From: CADCVQ01 sp038260305
GTDB taxonomy: Bacteria > Actinomycetota > Thermoleophilia > Solirubrobacterales > Solirubrobacteraceae
Assembly (NCBI GenBank): GCA_038260305.1
Contig: JBBSNY010000001.1
Span: 372,001-436,000, forward strand
Reading direction: 5' to 3'
Length of the DNA: 64,000 bases
In this document: positions 36,948 through 45,542 of the stretch, one piece after another
How positions within the stretch are numbered: the first letter of the stretch is position 1
Layout of the letters: each line of letters begins with the position of its first letter
Translations under genes and position numbers: made by a program
The notes under the pieces: generated by a model
Seen by the model: only the letters and a program-made list of their open reading frames with translations
The model's database searches: none
What the model was told of the DNA's origin: nothing

Positions 36948-38195
36948 ATGCCCTACGACGCCCCGGGTCACGCGGACGAGCTCACCGATGAGCTGCGGGC
37001 GCGCTGGAACGAGACGATCGCCCGCGCATACGCGTCGCAAAGCGAGTCGCTGAAGTCCCGCTTCTTCACGCTCGATCCGGACGCGCTGAGAAACGGTCGA
37101 TCCAGCGACGCGATCAAGTGGCCGGGCGACCCCGGCAAGCCGGCGTTCTGCGTCGGCGAGGCGAGCGCGCAGGCGCTGTCGGACTGGGGGCTGACCGGTC
37201 GCCGTGCCGTCCAGCTCGAGTACTGCGAGTACCTGATCCTCAGCGGCCGCGACGCGACCGGCGCGCTGCGGCCCAAGCGCGTCGAGATCACGACCGAGTT
37301 CCGCGAGTTCTGGGCCTGCATCGCGATGCACGACCCCGAGCTCGTCCGCGCGATGGCGACCGAGGTGCTCGGCGCCGAGCCGACGTGGCAGGAGCTCTAC
37401 GGCGTCAGCGATCCGCAGGCGCTCAGCGTCGAGGAGCGCGAGATCGCGTTCGGGCACGCCTGCGCGGGCCACGGCAACGACCGCCGGCTGCGCGTCGCGG
37501 GCGTCCCGGCGCAGCCGACGGGTCGGCTGAACATGGAGCGCGCGCTCTTCATGACACACCCGATCAACGGCATCGACGACCTCATCTACGTCGCGATCTT
37601 CGGCGCGCACGCGTATGCCGTCAGCGAGCGCGACCAGCGCCGCCAGGCCTCGGGCGACGACGTCTTCGGTGCGTTCAAGGTTGGGCACCTCGCGTGCAAC
37701 CACGCCGATCCGACGATCTCGCTCGGCGTCTACGACCGCGTCTTCCACGGCAAGCAGGCCGCCTTCGCCGACCCCCTCGGGATGTACATCCGCGTGCCGA
37801 ACCTCGACGTCTTCTCCTACCGCGGCGCGCCCGTCCCCGAGGACTGGGTGCGCTTCCGTCGCGGCAAGCCGGGGTCCTATCAGCGGCTCGTGTTCGGCCC
37901 GCCGGACGAGCACGAGGCGTTCCTCGACGACATCACACTCGCCCTCGGCGCCTCCGAGCAGCCGCTCGTCGGTGGCTACCAGCTGCTGCGCGAGCTCGAG
38001 ATCGGGCCGCTGCTGGCCTTCGGCGACAGCGATCCGATCGCGGAGTCCGAATGGGAGCTGCTCGAGCCCGCGGCCGCGACGATCGCCTGCGACGACGCGG
38101 AGTCCTGCAAGCCCGTGCGCGATCTGCTGCAGCGCTTCGAGGCCGAGCATGCCGGCCGCGCCGCGCCGCGCACGATGCCCGACCCCGCAACCTGA
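36948..38195 (+). CDS. Unrecognised 415-residue protein paired with DyP
   Basis: I do not recognise the family. It is a soluble-looking globular protein with no signal peptide or membrane helix. It has His/Asp/Glu-rich segments (AFGHACAGHGNDRRL, FMTHPINGIDDLIYV, KVGHLACNHADPTI) and several cysteines, which could bind metal or heme. Its stop overlaps the start of the DyP-type peroxidase (TGATG), so they are translationally coupled and probably act together. Possible roles: oxygenase-like enzyme or peroxidase partner. These are guesses. Confidence 0.7.
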   Translation: MPYDAPGHADELTDELRARWNETIARAYASQSESLKSRFFTLDPDALRNGRSSDAIKWPGDPGKPAFCVGEASAQALSDWGLTGRRAVQLEYCEYLILSGRDATGALRPKRVEITTEFREFWACIAMHDPELVRAMATEVLGAEPTWQELYGVSDPQALSVEEREIAFGHACAGHGNDRRLRVAGVPAQPTGRLNMERALFMTHPINGIDDLIYVAIFGAHAYAVSERDQRRQASGDDVFGAFKVGHLACNHADPTISLGVYDRVFHGKQAAFADPLGMYIRVPNLDVFSYRGAPVPEDWVRFRRGKPGSYQRLVFGPPDEHEAFLDDITLALGASEQPLVGGYQLLRELEIGPLLAFGDSDPIAESEWELLEPAAATIACDDAESCKPVRDLLQRFEAEHAGRAAPRTMPDPAT

Positions 38196-39538
38196 TGGCC
38201 GCGCCTCTGCAGGAGGGCATCTACCACGCGGCGGGCCACCGTCCGGGGCGCTTCCTCGCGCTGCTGTTCCTGCGCGTGCGCGAGGGCATCGACGCGCCGG
38301 CCGCGGGCGCGGCGCTGGCCGAGCTGTGGGCGATGTACGAGGGCCTCAAGGCGGGCCGGCTACGCGACCTCGACGGCGTCTCGCTGCCCGTCGACGAGGA
38401 CCAGATGACCGTCCTGCTCGGCCTCGGTCGCAACGCCTTCGGGCTCGCGGGCATGGCGCTCGCGCGCCCGCATGGGCTCGCCGACGAGTACCTGTTTCGC
38501 TCCGCCACCCCCGCCGGCGGCGGACCGCTGCTGCGCGGCTCGGGGCTGAGCTACGCCGCAGACGTGCGCGCGAACATGGCGACCGAGGCGTTCTGCGTGC
38601 AGATCATCGCCGAGACGAAGCTCGCCGTCGACCGCGCCGTCGTCGAGACCTGGAAGCTGCTCGCCGACGCCGCCGAGCCGGCGCTCGATCTGACGACGTT
38701 CTACCTCGGCAACCAACGCAACGACCGCCGAAGCTGGATCGACTTCCACGACGGCCTGTCGAACCTGCGCAGCGAGGACCGCGAGAGCGTCATCGCGATC
38801 GGACCCGGCACGGACGAGAGCTGGACCGTCGGCGGGACCTATCTCGCGTTCCTGCGCCTCGCGGTCGACCTCGTCGGCTGGCGGCGCCTCGAGCGCCGCG
38901 ACCAGGAGCTCGCGGTCGGGCGCGACAAGCTGTCCGGCTGCCCGATCGTCGCGGTCGATAGCGGCTCGCCTGGCGCCGCGCACGAGCTCGCCCAGGGGCT
39001 CTCAGGCAACAGGCAGGGCCCGGGCGATCTCCGCACCGATCCTGGATGTCCGATCACCGGTACGCAGATCTGGGACAGCGCCAACGACGTGCCGTTCGCC
39101 GAGCCGCCCGCCGAGGTCGACGGCGACGCCGTGCGCGCGAGCCACGTGCAGCGCGCCAACCACCACATCCGCCCGGCGAGTGACTCGGGCTCGCGGCGGA
39201 TCTTCCGCCAGGGATATGAGTTCCTCGAGTGGGCCGAGACGCCGCCCGGCTTTCGCGCCGGGCTGAACTTCGTCAGCTTCCAGGACACGCCCGGGCGGAT
39301 CATCAAGATGCTGACCGCGGGCGGCTGGCTCGGCGACACGAACTTCGGCGGCGACGAGGCCGCTCATCCCGAGCTCGCGAGCCTGCTGACCGTCTACGCG
39401 GCGGGCGTCTACTTCGTGGCGCCGGTCTCAGACGGCGAGCCGTTTCCGGGTGCGGCGGCGCTCGGCGTCGCCGCGAGCGCGCCGCCGGCGGCGGACCCGC
39501 GGCTCGCGACCGGCGGAGCCCCGGCACGCTCGGAGTAG
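38195..39538 (+). CDS. DyP-type heme peroxidase family protein
   Basis: 447 residues. Dimeric alpha/beta-barrel peroxidase. The distal GxxDG-like motif reads FHDGLSN, with the catalytic Asp kept but the first Gly replaced. The proximal region has VGGTYLAFLRLAVDLVGW, HVQRANHH (heme His), RRIFRQGYEF and GLNFVSFQDTPGRI as in DyPs. No Tat signal and no encapsulin-type C-terminal tag, so probably cytoplasmic. Uses hydrogen peroxide to oxidise dyes, phenolics or porphyrins. Coupled to the unknown upstream gene; downstream is the AraC relic. Confidence 0.8.
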   Translation: MAAPLQEGIYHAAGHRPGRFLALLFLRVREGIDAPAAGAALAELWAMYEGLKAGRLRDLDGVSLPVDEDQMTVLLGLGRNAFGLAGMALARPHGLADEYLFRSATPAGGGPLLRGSGLSYAADVRANMATEAFCVQIIAETKLAVDRAVVETWKLLADAAEPALDLTTFYLGNQRNDRRSWIDFHDGLSNLRSEDRESVIAIGPGTDESWTVGGTYLAFLRLAVDLVGWRRLERRDQELAVGRDKLSGCPIVAVDSGSPGAAHELAQGLSGNRQGPGDLRTDPGCPITGTQIWDSANDVPFAEPPAEVDGDAVRASHVQRANHHIRPASDSGSRRIFRQGYEFLEWAETPPGFRAGLNFVSFQDTPGRIIKMLTAGGWLGDTNFGGDEAAHPELASLLTVYAAGVYFVAPVSDGEPFPGAAALGVAASAPPAADPRLATGGAPARSE

Positions 39539-39559
39539 CCTTCGCTTATACCCCAAGGC

Positions 39560-39896
39560 CCCGCCCTGTGGGAGGCCGTGCAACGAGCGCCCGGCGCCCG
39601 CCTGCAGCGCAGCGTCCGGTCATACGGTGGCTATGCCGAGCTGGCGACGCGGCCGATGCGCCACCTTGAGGTGCCCTTCGCCGGCATCCCGCTCGTCATC
39701 AGCCTCGGCCCGACCCTGCTCGTGGATGGCGTGCGTTCGTCGCCGGCCTCGACGACGGCGTCACGATCACCGATTACGCCGGCGAGCAACGCTGCATCCA
39801 GGTCAACCTCACGCCGCTCGGCGCGCGGCGGCTGTTCGGCCTGCCGATGTCCGAGCTCGCATGGCGTGTCGTCGCGCTCGAGGAACTACTGATCTA
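39560..39896 (+). pseudogene. AraC-type regulator N-terminal relic
   Basis: From about 39560 one frame encodes LWEAVQRAPGARLQRSVRSY and RHLEVPFAGIPLVISLGPTL. Near 39740 the frame shifts, continuing FVAGLDDGVTITDYAGEQRC, VNLTPLGARRLFGLPMSELA and VVALEELLI, then a stop at 39894. This is the sensory N-domain of AraC-type regulators that often sit beside VOC genes. The frameshift and the absence of the C-terminal HTH pair make it non-functional. The adjacent VOC gene has probably lost its regulator. Confidence 0.75.
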
Positions 39897-39906
39897 GGTT
39901 CGTCGC

Positions 39907-40281
39907 ATGACCATCTACCCATCACTGCGCTACCACGACGCCCGCGCCGCCATCGACTGGCTTGCCGAGGCGTACGGCTTCGAGGTGAAGGACGTCCACG
40001 CCGACGCAGAGGGCGTCATCCGCCATGCCGAGCTCAGCGGCTTCGGCGGCATCGTCATGCTGGGCACCGAGCCCGAGGGTGGCGACCCGCCATGGGGCGA
40101 GCACGCCGGCAAGGCCTGGATGTACCTCTCCACCGACGAGGTCGACGCCCTGCACGAACGTGCGGTCGCTGCCGGCGCCGAGATCGTGCGGCCGCTGCAG
40201 GACACCGACTACGGCTCGCGCGAGTTCAGCGCGCGCGACCCCGAGGGCAACCACTGGAGCTTCGGGACCTACTCGCCGTGA
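39907..40281 (+). CDS. VOC-superfamily (glyoxalase/bleomycin-resistance) protein
   Basis: 124 residues with two beta-alpha-beta-beta-beta halves: YPSLRYHDARAAIDWLAEAY, then AWMYLSTDEVDALHERAVAA and FSARDPEGNHWSFGTY. The terminal RDPEGNHWSFG is typical of VOC proteins related to PhnB/glyoxalase. Metal ligands are not all obvious. 10 bp after the AraC relic, a pairing common in actinobacteria. Substrate unknown. Confidence 0.85.
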   Translation: MTIYPSLRYHDARAAIDWLAEAYGFEVKDVHADAEGVIRHAELSGFGGIVMLGTEPEGGDPPWGEHAGKAWMYLSTDEVDALHERAVAAGAEIVRPLQDTDYGSREFSARDPEGNHWSFGTYSP

Positions 40282-40407
40282 GCGGGAGCGACCGCTCCAT
40301 GGCGCCTTCGTGCCGGAAGGCGTGATAGCACGCACCAGTCCGCTCGTGCCGTGGTCCCGCTCGTCTAGCTTGCGTCCGACCGGGCGCAAGCTGGAGGGTG
40401 GCGGCAG

Positions 40408-42279
40408 ATGGGGAAGCGACAGCAGCACCACGACGACGTCTCGCGGCAGGAGCGCGTGCGCCGGATCCTCGACACCGCGGCCGGCAGCGCCGAGCCGGGC
40501 TACGACAACCAAGGCCGGTTCTGGAACCGCACGTCGAGCGAGCTCGAGGCGACGAGCGTCTACGACGTCGTGATGATCGCGCCCGCGTGCACGCCGAATC
40601 GCGGGGCGAGCTCCGGGTTGATCGCCGGCCTGCGCGGCGAGCGCCCATTCGACGGCACGCAGTTCCCGCCGCTGCCCTGGGGTGGCACGCGCGTCGGCGT
40701 GCAGGACATCCGCTTCATCTCCGACTGGATCGACGACGGGCTGCCCGAGACCGACGCGCCGCCGCCACCGCCACCGGGGCGCTCCGCGGGCAGCGTCGAG
40801 GTCTGCCCGCCCGCGGATGAGACGGACGACCCCAACGCTCATCGCGAGCGGCTCGGCATCATCAAGGCGCGCCACGACGTCGAGCATCTCAGTGCGACCG
40901 AGCTCGCCAACCTGCGCGCCGCGATCGCCGAGCTCAAGGCGCTCAACAGCTGGTCGCGCGACCGCCGCAGCTACGACTCGTGGGCGCAGGTCCACGGCGA
41001 CGAGTGCCCGCACGGCTGGTCGATCTTCCTGCCCTGGCACCGCATGTACCTGTGGGGCTTCGAGCAGCAGCTGCAGGACCGCCACCCGTCCGTGACGCTG
41101 CCCTACTGGGATTGGACCCAGTCCAGCCCGCAGCAGATCGCCGACGGCTACATCCCGCAGGCCTACCGCTGCGGGGTCGACGGGGCGCTGCTGCGCCTCC
41201 TCGCCGGCAAGGTCTCGGCGGCGGCGATCAAGGACTTCGAGGGCCACGAGGGCGAGACGTACAACTCGATCAACCGCTTCTGGAAGGCGCATCCCGCCAT
41301 CAGGTCCGACGAGCAGCAGGTCGTCATCGACGCGCTCGAGACGGTCAACCCACTTTTCACCGCCCAGCGGTGGCCGGGCGAGTTCGGGACGGACGGATCC
41401 GTCGAGAGCATCTTTCGCCACCACTACCCGACGCCGGACGACCTCGAGCGGATACTGGCGCTGGACAGCTGGCGCGACTTCGGCGGCGGCATGGACGTCG
41501 ACCAGTCCTTCGGGATCGTCGACATGGATCCGCACAACACGATGCACATCTGGATCGGCGGCGCTCCGGAGGGGATGGCATCCGGCAAGCCGCAGGGCTA
41601 CATGCTCGCGAACCTCACGGCGGCGTTCGACCCGATCTTCTGGGCGCACCACGGCAACGTCGATCGCATCTGGGCGCGCTGGCAGGAGCGCCACATCGGC
41701 GTCGATCCGCCGGATCCGAGCGACATCCTGCAGGGCGTCCACGCGACGGTGCAGGACTCGCTCAGCATCACGAAGCTCGGCTACGAGTACGCCGCCGACA
41801 CGCACCTGCTGGTGGCCGACGCCGGCCCCCCGGCGGCGACGCTCAACACACCCCGCGCCGGCGTCGTGCCGATCGTCCTGTCGTCGCACCGCCGTGCCGA
41901 GCTGCGCCTGCACCGCATCACCCAGCCCAAGAACTCGCTCGTCGTGCGCGTGTTCCTCAACGCACCAGAGGCGGACGAGACGACGCCGCTGGAGGGCAAC
42001 ACGCACTACGCGGGGCACTTCACGCTGTTCGGCCACGGCCCGTGCGTGGGCGGGCCCGGCCATTGCGACCCGCGGCCGCGCGTGCGGCCGTTCGATACGC
42101 GGCCGCAGCATCACAACGAGCCGTGGAACATCCGCTTCGACGTCACCGAAGCCGTCGCCGCGCTCGTCGCGCAGGGCGCGACGGACATCGACGCGACGCT
42201 CGTCGTCGTCGAGCCCGGCGCCAAGGCCGGTGCGGCCAAGCTCGACCTCGACGGCATCTCGCTGTCGTTTCATCACTGA
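40408..42279 (+). CDS. Tyrosinase-family copper oxidase
   Basis: 623 residues. The type 3 copper domain covers about 150-430. CuA ligands include CPHGWSIFLPWHRMYLWGFE (His211 region), CuB PHNTMHIWIGG (His376, His380) and FDPIFWAHHGNVDRIW (His414 region), the full tyrosinase signatures. The N-terminal 110 residues form a separate domain (SSGLIAGLRGERPFDGTQF, then IRFISDWIDDG); the C-terminal 190 residues are beta-rich, like the shielding domain of hemocyanins/polyphenol oxidases. No signal peptide. It lies 12 bp before lodA. It may oxidise phenols to quinones. Confidence 0.9.
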   Translation: MGKRQQHHDDVSRQERVRRILDTAAGSAEPGYDNQGRFWNRTSSELEATSVYDVVMIAPACTPNRGASSGLIAGLRGERPFDGTQFPPLPWGGTRVGVQDIRFISDWIDDGLPETDAPPPPPPGRSAGSVEVCPPADETDDPNAHRERLGIIKARHDVEHLSATELANLRAAIAELKALNSWSRDRRSYDSWAQVHGDECPHGWSIFLPWHRMYLWGFEQQLQDRHPSVTLPYWDWTQSSPQQIADGYIPQAYRCGVDGALLRLLAGKVSAAAIKDFEGHEGETYNSINRFWKAHPAIRSDEQQVVIDALETVNPLFTAQRWPGEFGTDGSVESIFRHHYPTPDDLERILALDSWRDFGGGMDVDQSFGIVDMDPHNTMHIWIGGAPEGMASGKPQGYMLANLTAAFDPIFWAHHGNVDRIWARWQERHIGVDPPDPSDILQGVHATVQDSLSITKLGYEYAADTHLLVADAGPPAATLNTPRAGVVPIVLSSHRRAELRLHRITQPKNSLVVRVFLNAPEADETTPLEGNTHYAGHFTLFGHGPCVGGPGHCDPRPRVRPFDTRPQHHNEPWNIRFDVTEAVAALVAQGATDIDATLVVVEPGAKAGAAKLDLDGISLSFHH

Positions 42280-42291
42280 GGAGCTGAGAAC

Positions 42292-44397
42292 GTGGCCACG
42301 AAGTACTCGATCCATCCGGCCATCGGGGTCGCCCGCGTCGGCGACAGCCCCGACGAGTTCTACCTCGCGCCCGAGTCGGCGGGTGGGATGCCGATCGCCT
42401 GCGATGCCGCCGGCAACGCCGTGCTCGACGGCGACGGCGGCGAGCAGCCGACGGCTCGCTTTCGCGACGCCGAGGGACGGATCCTGCGCCAGGGCGCGCG
42501 CTTCGGAGTCTTCGTCTACGACGAGGAGTCCAGCGAGGGGCGTGCGCTGAAGATGGGCGATCCGATCCAGGCCGTCGACGGCAGCGGCAAGCTCGTCGAC
42601 ATCCACTGGTACGCGTATCTCGCGAACAAGAAGTCGTCGTGGTACGAGTTCAAGGAGCTGTCGGGCGAGCACGGCTACGGGCCCGACCACCCGCTGCGCA
42701 ACGCCGCGGTGACCGGTGACGCGCGCTCCGCGCTGATCGTCGACCCGGGACCGCAGGGCGTCGACAGGACCACCACCCGCCGTGCGCAGTTCGGCCGTGA
42801 CACAAACGCCGCGTACGCGACGACGTTCCCGCCGCCGCTGACGCCGCATCCGATCGACACGCTCGGCGAGATGCTCACCGATGACCAGGGGCGGCTCGTG
42901 CTGCTCGGCGGCCACGGCGCCGCGGGCTCGTACCTGAGCGGCCTCGGGCAGCCGCAGGTCCAGTCGTTCGCCAACAACGACGGTTGGTTCGACGACGTCT
43001 CCGACGGTCCCGTCACCGCGATCCTCGAGTACCACAGCGACCAGGACGGGACGAGCCGCTTCGTCCAGGTGCAGGACTCCGCGTGGGCGCTCGTCGGCAA
43101 CCCTGGCTACGCGCCCGAGATCGTGAACATGATCACGCTCGACGACGTCGTCTACGACCTGTCGGTGCGCGAGTTCGCCTTCGACACCTACCTGTACGGA
43201 ACCGGATTCGATCCCCCGGAGCAGGTGCGAGCGTCCCGCCTGGATGTCTGGCGGGACGAGGAGAAGCGCTTCAACCCCGCCTACCGACCGTACTTCTACC
43301 GGGACATCTGGCCGATCCTGCTGCGTCCATACGAGGCGCAGTGGACGACCGACTTCCTCGCGATCTCTCATGGCGCGCACGAGATCGGCAAGAGGGGCGA
43401 CTTCGAGGAGGCCAAGCTCGCGCAGCCGCCGTCGTCCTCCGGTGATCCGTACCACGCCATGCGGAAGTTCGTCTACGAGGCGCTGCGCCAGCCGGGCGAC
43501 GAGAACGCGTTCGGCAACGACACGGCGAACTGGGACGACCGCATGTACGGCAAGCCGCTGATGCCGCTGCTGTGCGGCGACAACCCGCTGACGAACACGC
43601 TCACATCGAAGTTCCTGACGCTGACGCCCACGATGATCTTCTTGCTCGCGCAGTGGGCACGCGGGCGGTTCATCAACGAGCGCAGCGAAGGCATCGACAG
43701 CGAGGCGCTGCGCCGTCCGCATGGACCCGGCGCCGATCTCGATCGCGGCGCGCTCGGCAACGTCCTCGGAGGCTCGTTCTGCCCCGGCGGCGAGATCGGC
43801 TGGATCGCGCGCAACCCGGCCATCTACTCCGCGCCATACCGCATCAACGCCAACGCCGCCTTCCTGCCGAACGCCTCGTCGGGCCGGCTGGAGGGCCCCG
43901 ACCAGTTCTTCCCGGCGTCATTGAGCTTCCCGGGCGACTCCTCCGGCGATCCGGGCGAGAACCTGTCGGCGGGCCTCGAGCCCGGCGACCTGACGAAGCG
44001 CAGCGCGCTGCCCTGGCAGGTGGACTTCAACGAGTGCTCGACGCAGCCGATCGACGTCACCTACGAGGCGTGGGCCGTGCTCTACGACACCGACGGCGAT
44101 CCGGCCGTGAGCGCGAAGCGCCGGCGCACGAACATCACGCTGTGGTGGCCGACGCACCGGCCGATGCAGGTCTACCGCCTCGCTCCCGGAACCGTCCCGA
44201 AGGACGGGGAGTTCTCGCAGGGCGACTGGGCGCTCGGGATCCCGCAGACGAGCGCGGGCGACCTCAAGATGGTCAGCGCGTGGAGCAAGCTCGGCTTCCT
44301 CGTCAGCAACCCGCATGCGACGCCGGCCAACGGCGCCGCCGCGTACTACGAGGTGGACGGGAAGGTCCCTCCGGCGGACGATCAGCCCGCGGCGTGA
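42292..44397 (+). CDS. LodA-like quinoprotein amino acid oxidase
   Basis: 701 residues of the LodA/GoxA family (L-lysine epsilon-oxidase, glycine oxidase), whose cofactor cysteine tryptophylquinone is made from its own residues. The N-terminus IHPAIGVARVGDSPDEFYL is family-typical. The likely cofactor residues are Cys497 in GSFCPGGEIGW and Trp575 in LPWQVDFNECS. The reaction releases ammonia and hydrogen peroxide. Starts at GTG 42292; its stop overlaps the LodB-like gene (GTGA), matching the need for LodB in maturation. The amino acid substrate cannot be told from sequence. Confidence 0.9.
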   Translation: MATKYSIHPAIGVARVGDSPDEFYLAPESAGGMPIACDAAGNAVLDGDGGEQPTARFRDAEGRILRQGARFGVFVYDEESSEGRALKMGDPIQAVDGSGKLVDIHWYAYLANKKSSWYEFKELSGEHGYGPDHPLRNAAVTGDARSALIVDPGPQGVDRTTTRRAQFGRDTNAAYATTFPPPLTPHPIDTLGEMLTDDQGRLVLLGGHGAAGSYLSGLGQPQVQSFANNDGWFDDVSDGPVTAILEYHSDQDGTSRFVQVQDSAWALVGNPGYAPEIVNMITLDDVVYDLSVREFAFDTYLYGTGFDPPEQVRASRLDVWRDEEKRFNPAYRPYFYRDIWPILLRPYEAQWTTDFLAISHGAHEIGKRGDFEEAKLAQPPSSSGDPYHAMRKFVYEALRQPGDENAFGNDTANWDDRMYGKPLMPLLCGDNPLTNTLTSKFLTLTPTMIFLLAQWARGRFINERSEGIDSEALRRPHGPGADLDRGALGNVLGGSFCPGGEIGWIARNPAIYSAPYRINANAAFLPNASSGRLEGPDQFFPASLSFPGDSSGDPGENLSAGLEPGDLTKRSALPWQVDFNECSTQPIDVTYEAWAVLYDTDGDPAVSAKRRRTNITLWWPTHRPMQVYRLAPGTVPKDGEFSQGDWALGIPQTSAGDLKMVSAWSKLGFLVSNPHATPANGAAAYYEVDGKVPPADDQPAA

Positions 44398-45515
44398 GTG
44401 CGCGACGCTACGACGCCGTGGTGCTCGGCGGCGGGCCCGCGGGCGCCGCGGCCGCGCTCTCGCTCGCGCGGCGCGGGCACGCGGTGGCGCTCGTCGAGGC
44501 CTCGAGCTACGATGCGCCGCGGATCGGCGAGGCGCTGACGCCACCGGTGCGCGGAGTCCTCGAGCACCTCGGCGTCGAGCCGCTGCTGCTCGACGGTGGG
44601 CACCTCGATACCCATGCCACGCACGCGGCGTGGGGTGCGCCTACCCCGGGATCCAACCCGTTCATGCTGTCCGCGGCCGGCCGCGGCTGCCAGGTCGACC
44701 GGCGCCGCTTCGACGAGCAGCTTGCGCAGGCCGCGGCGGCCGCGGGCGCGGCGGTGCAGCGCGGCGCGCGCCTCAGCGGTGCCGAGCGCGCGCGCGGCGG
44801 CTGGCGGCTGGTGGCAGCGCGAGCAAGCGGCGGCGAGCTGGTACTAGGGGCACAGGTCGTGGTCGACGCGACGGGGCGGGGCGCGCGCTTCGCCCTGTCG
44901 CAGGGCGCGCGCAAGCTCGTCAGCGACCGGCTCGTGGCGGTTTGCGGCGTCTTCGACCGTGCCGGTCCCGGCACCCCCGCCTCGCCCGGCGCAGGCGTGC
45001 TCGTCGAGGCCTGTCGCGAGGGCTGGTGGTACACGGCCGGGCTGCCCGGCGGCCGGGCGATCGCCGCACTGCTCAGCGACGCGGACATCGTCGCGTCCGA
45101 GCGCCTACGCGAGCAGGACCGCTGGGCCGGCGCGCTGCGGCGCCTGCCGTACACCGCCGCTCGCCTCGAGGGCGCGGCGTGGCCGTCGGCGTTGACGGTC
45201 CGCAGCGCCCGCACGCAGCGTCTCGACAGCGTGACCGGTCCAGGCTGGCTCGCCGCGGGCGACGCGGCGGCGACCGTCGATCCGCTGTCGTCTCAGGGCA
45301 TCCTCAAGGCGCTGCGCGGCGGGATCTTCGCTTCGTACGCGATCGGCGACCTACTCGCCGGCGACGCGGGCGCGCTCGAGCGCTACGCCGCCTTCGTGAC
45401 GACCGAATACGACGACGACCTCGCCGCCCGCGCGGAGCACTACGGCGCCGAGCGGCGCTGGGAGGACGCTCGGTTCTGGAGCCGACGCCGGCCCGCCGCG
45501 CTCCTTGCGGCTTGA
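44394..45515 (+). CDS. LodB-like FAD-dependent maturase
   Basis: 373 residues. FAD-binding GGGPAGAAAALSLARRGH at the N-terminus and WLAAGDAAATVDPLSSQGI later are those of tryptophan-halogenase/geranylgeranyl-reductase-like flavoproteins, to which LodB belongs. LodB-type proteins modify the Trp of LodA to build the quinone cofactor. GTG start at 44394 overlaps the LodA stop, so the two are translationally coupled. 27 bp downstream the radical SAM gene converges. Confidence 0.85.
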   Translation: MSARRYDAVVLGGGPAGAAAALSLARRGHAVALVEASSYDAPRIGEALTPPVRGVLEHLGVEPLLLDGGHLDTHATHAAWGAPTPGSNPFMLSAAGRGCQVDRRRFDEQLAQAAAAAGAAVQRGARLSGAERARGGWRLVAARASGGELVLGAQVVVDATGRGARFALSQGARKLVSDRLVAVCGVFDRAGPGTPASPGAGVLVEACREGWWYTAGLPGGRAIAALLSDADIVASERLREQDRWAGALRRLPYTAARLEGAAWPSALTVRSARTQRLDSVTGPGWLAAGDAAATVDPLSSQGILKALRGGIFASYAIGDLLAGDAGALERYAAFVTTEYDDDLAARAEHYGAERRWEDARFWSRRRPAALLAA

Positions 45516-45542
45516 GCAGGGTCAGCCGCGCACGTTGATGCG

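Noticed and set aside
38195..39538. DyP as encapsulin cargo
   Set aside because: No encapsulin shell gene is in the window and the C-terminus lacks a targeting peptide.
39922..43722. 1266-codon open frame on the minus strand
   Set aside because: It is antisense to the VOC, tyrosinase and LodA genes; its translation is Arg/Val/Asp-rich low-complexity sequence typical of a high-GC shadow frame.
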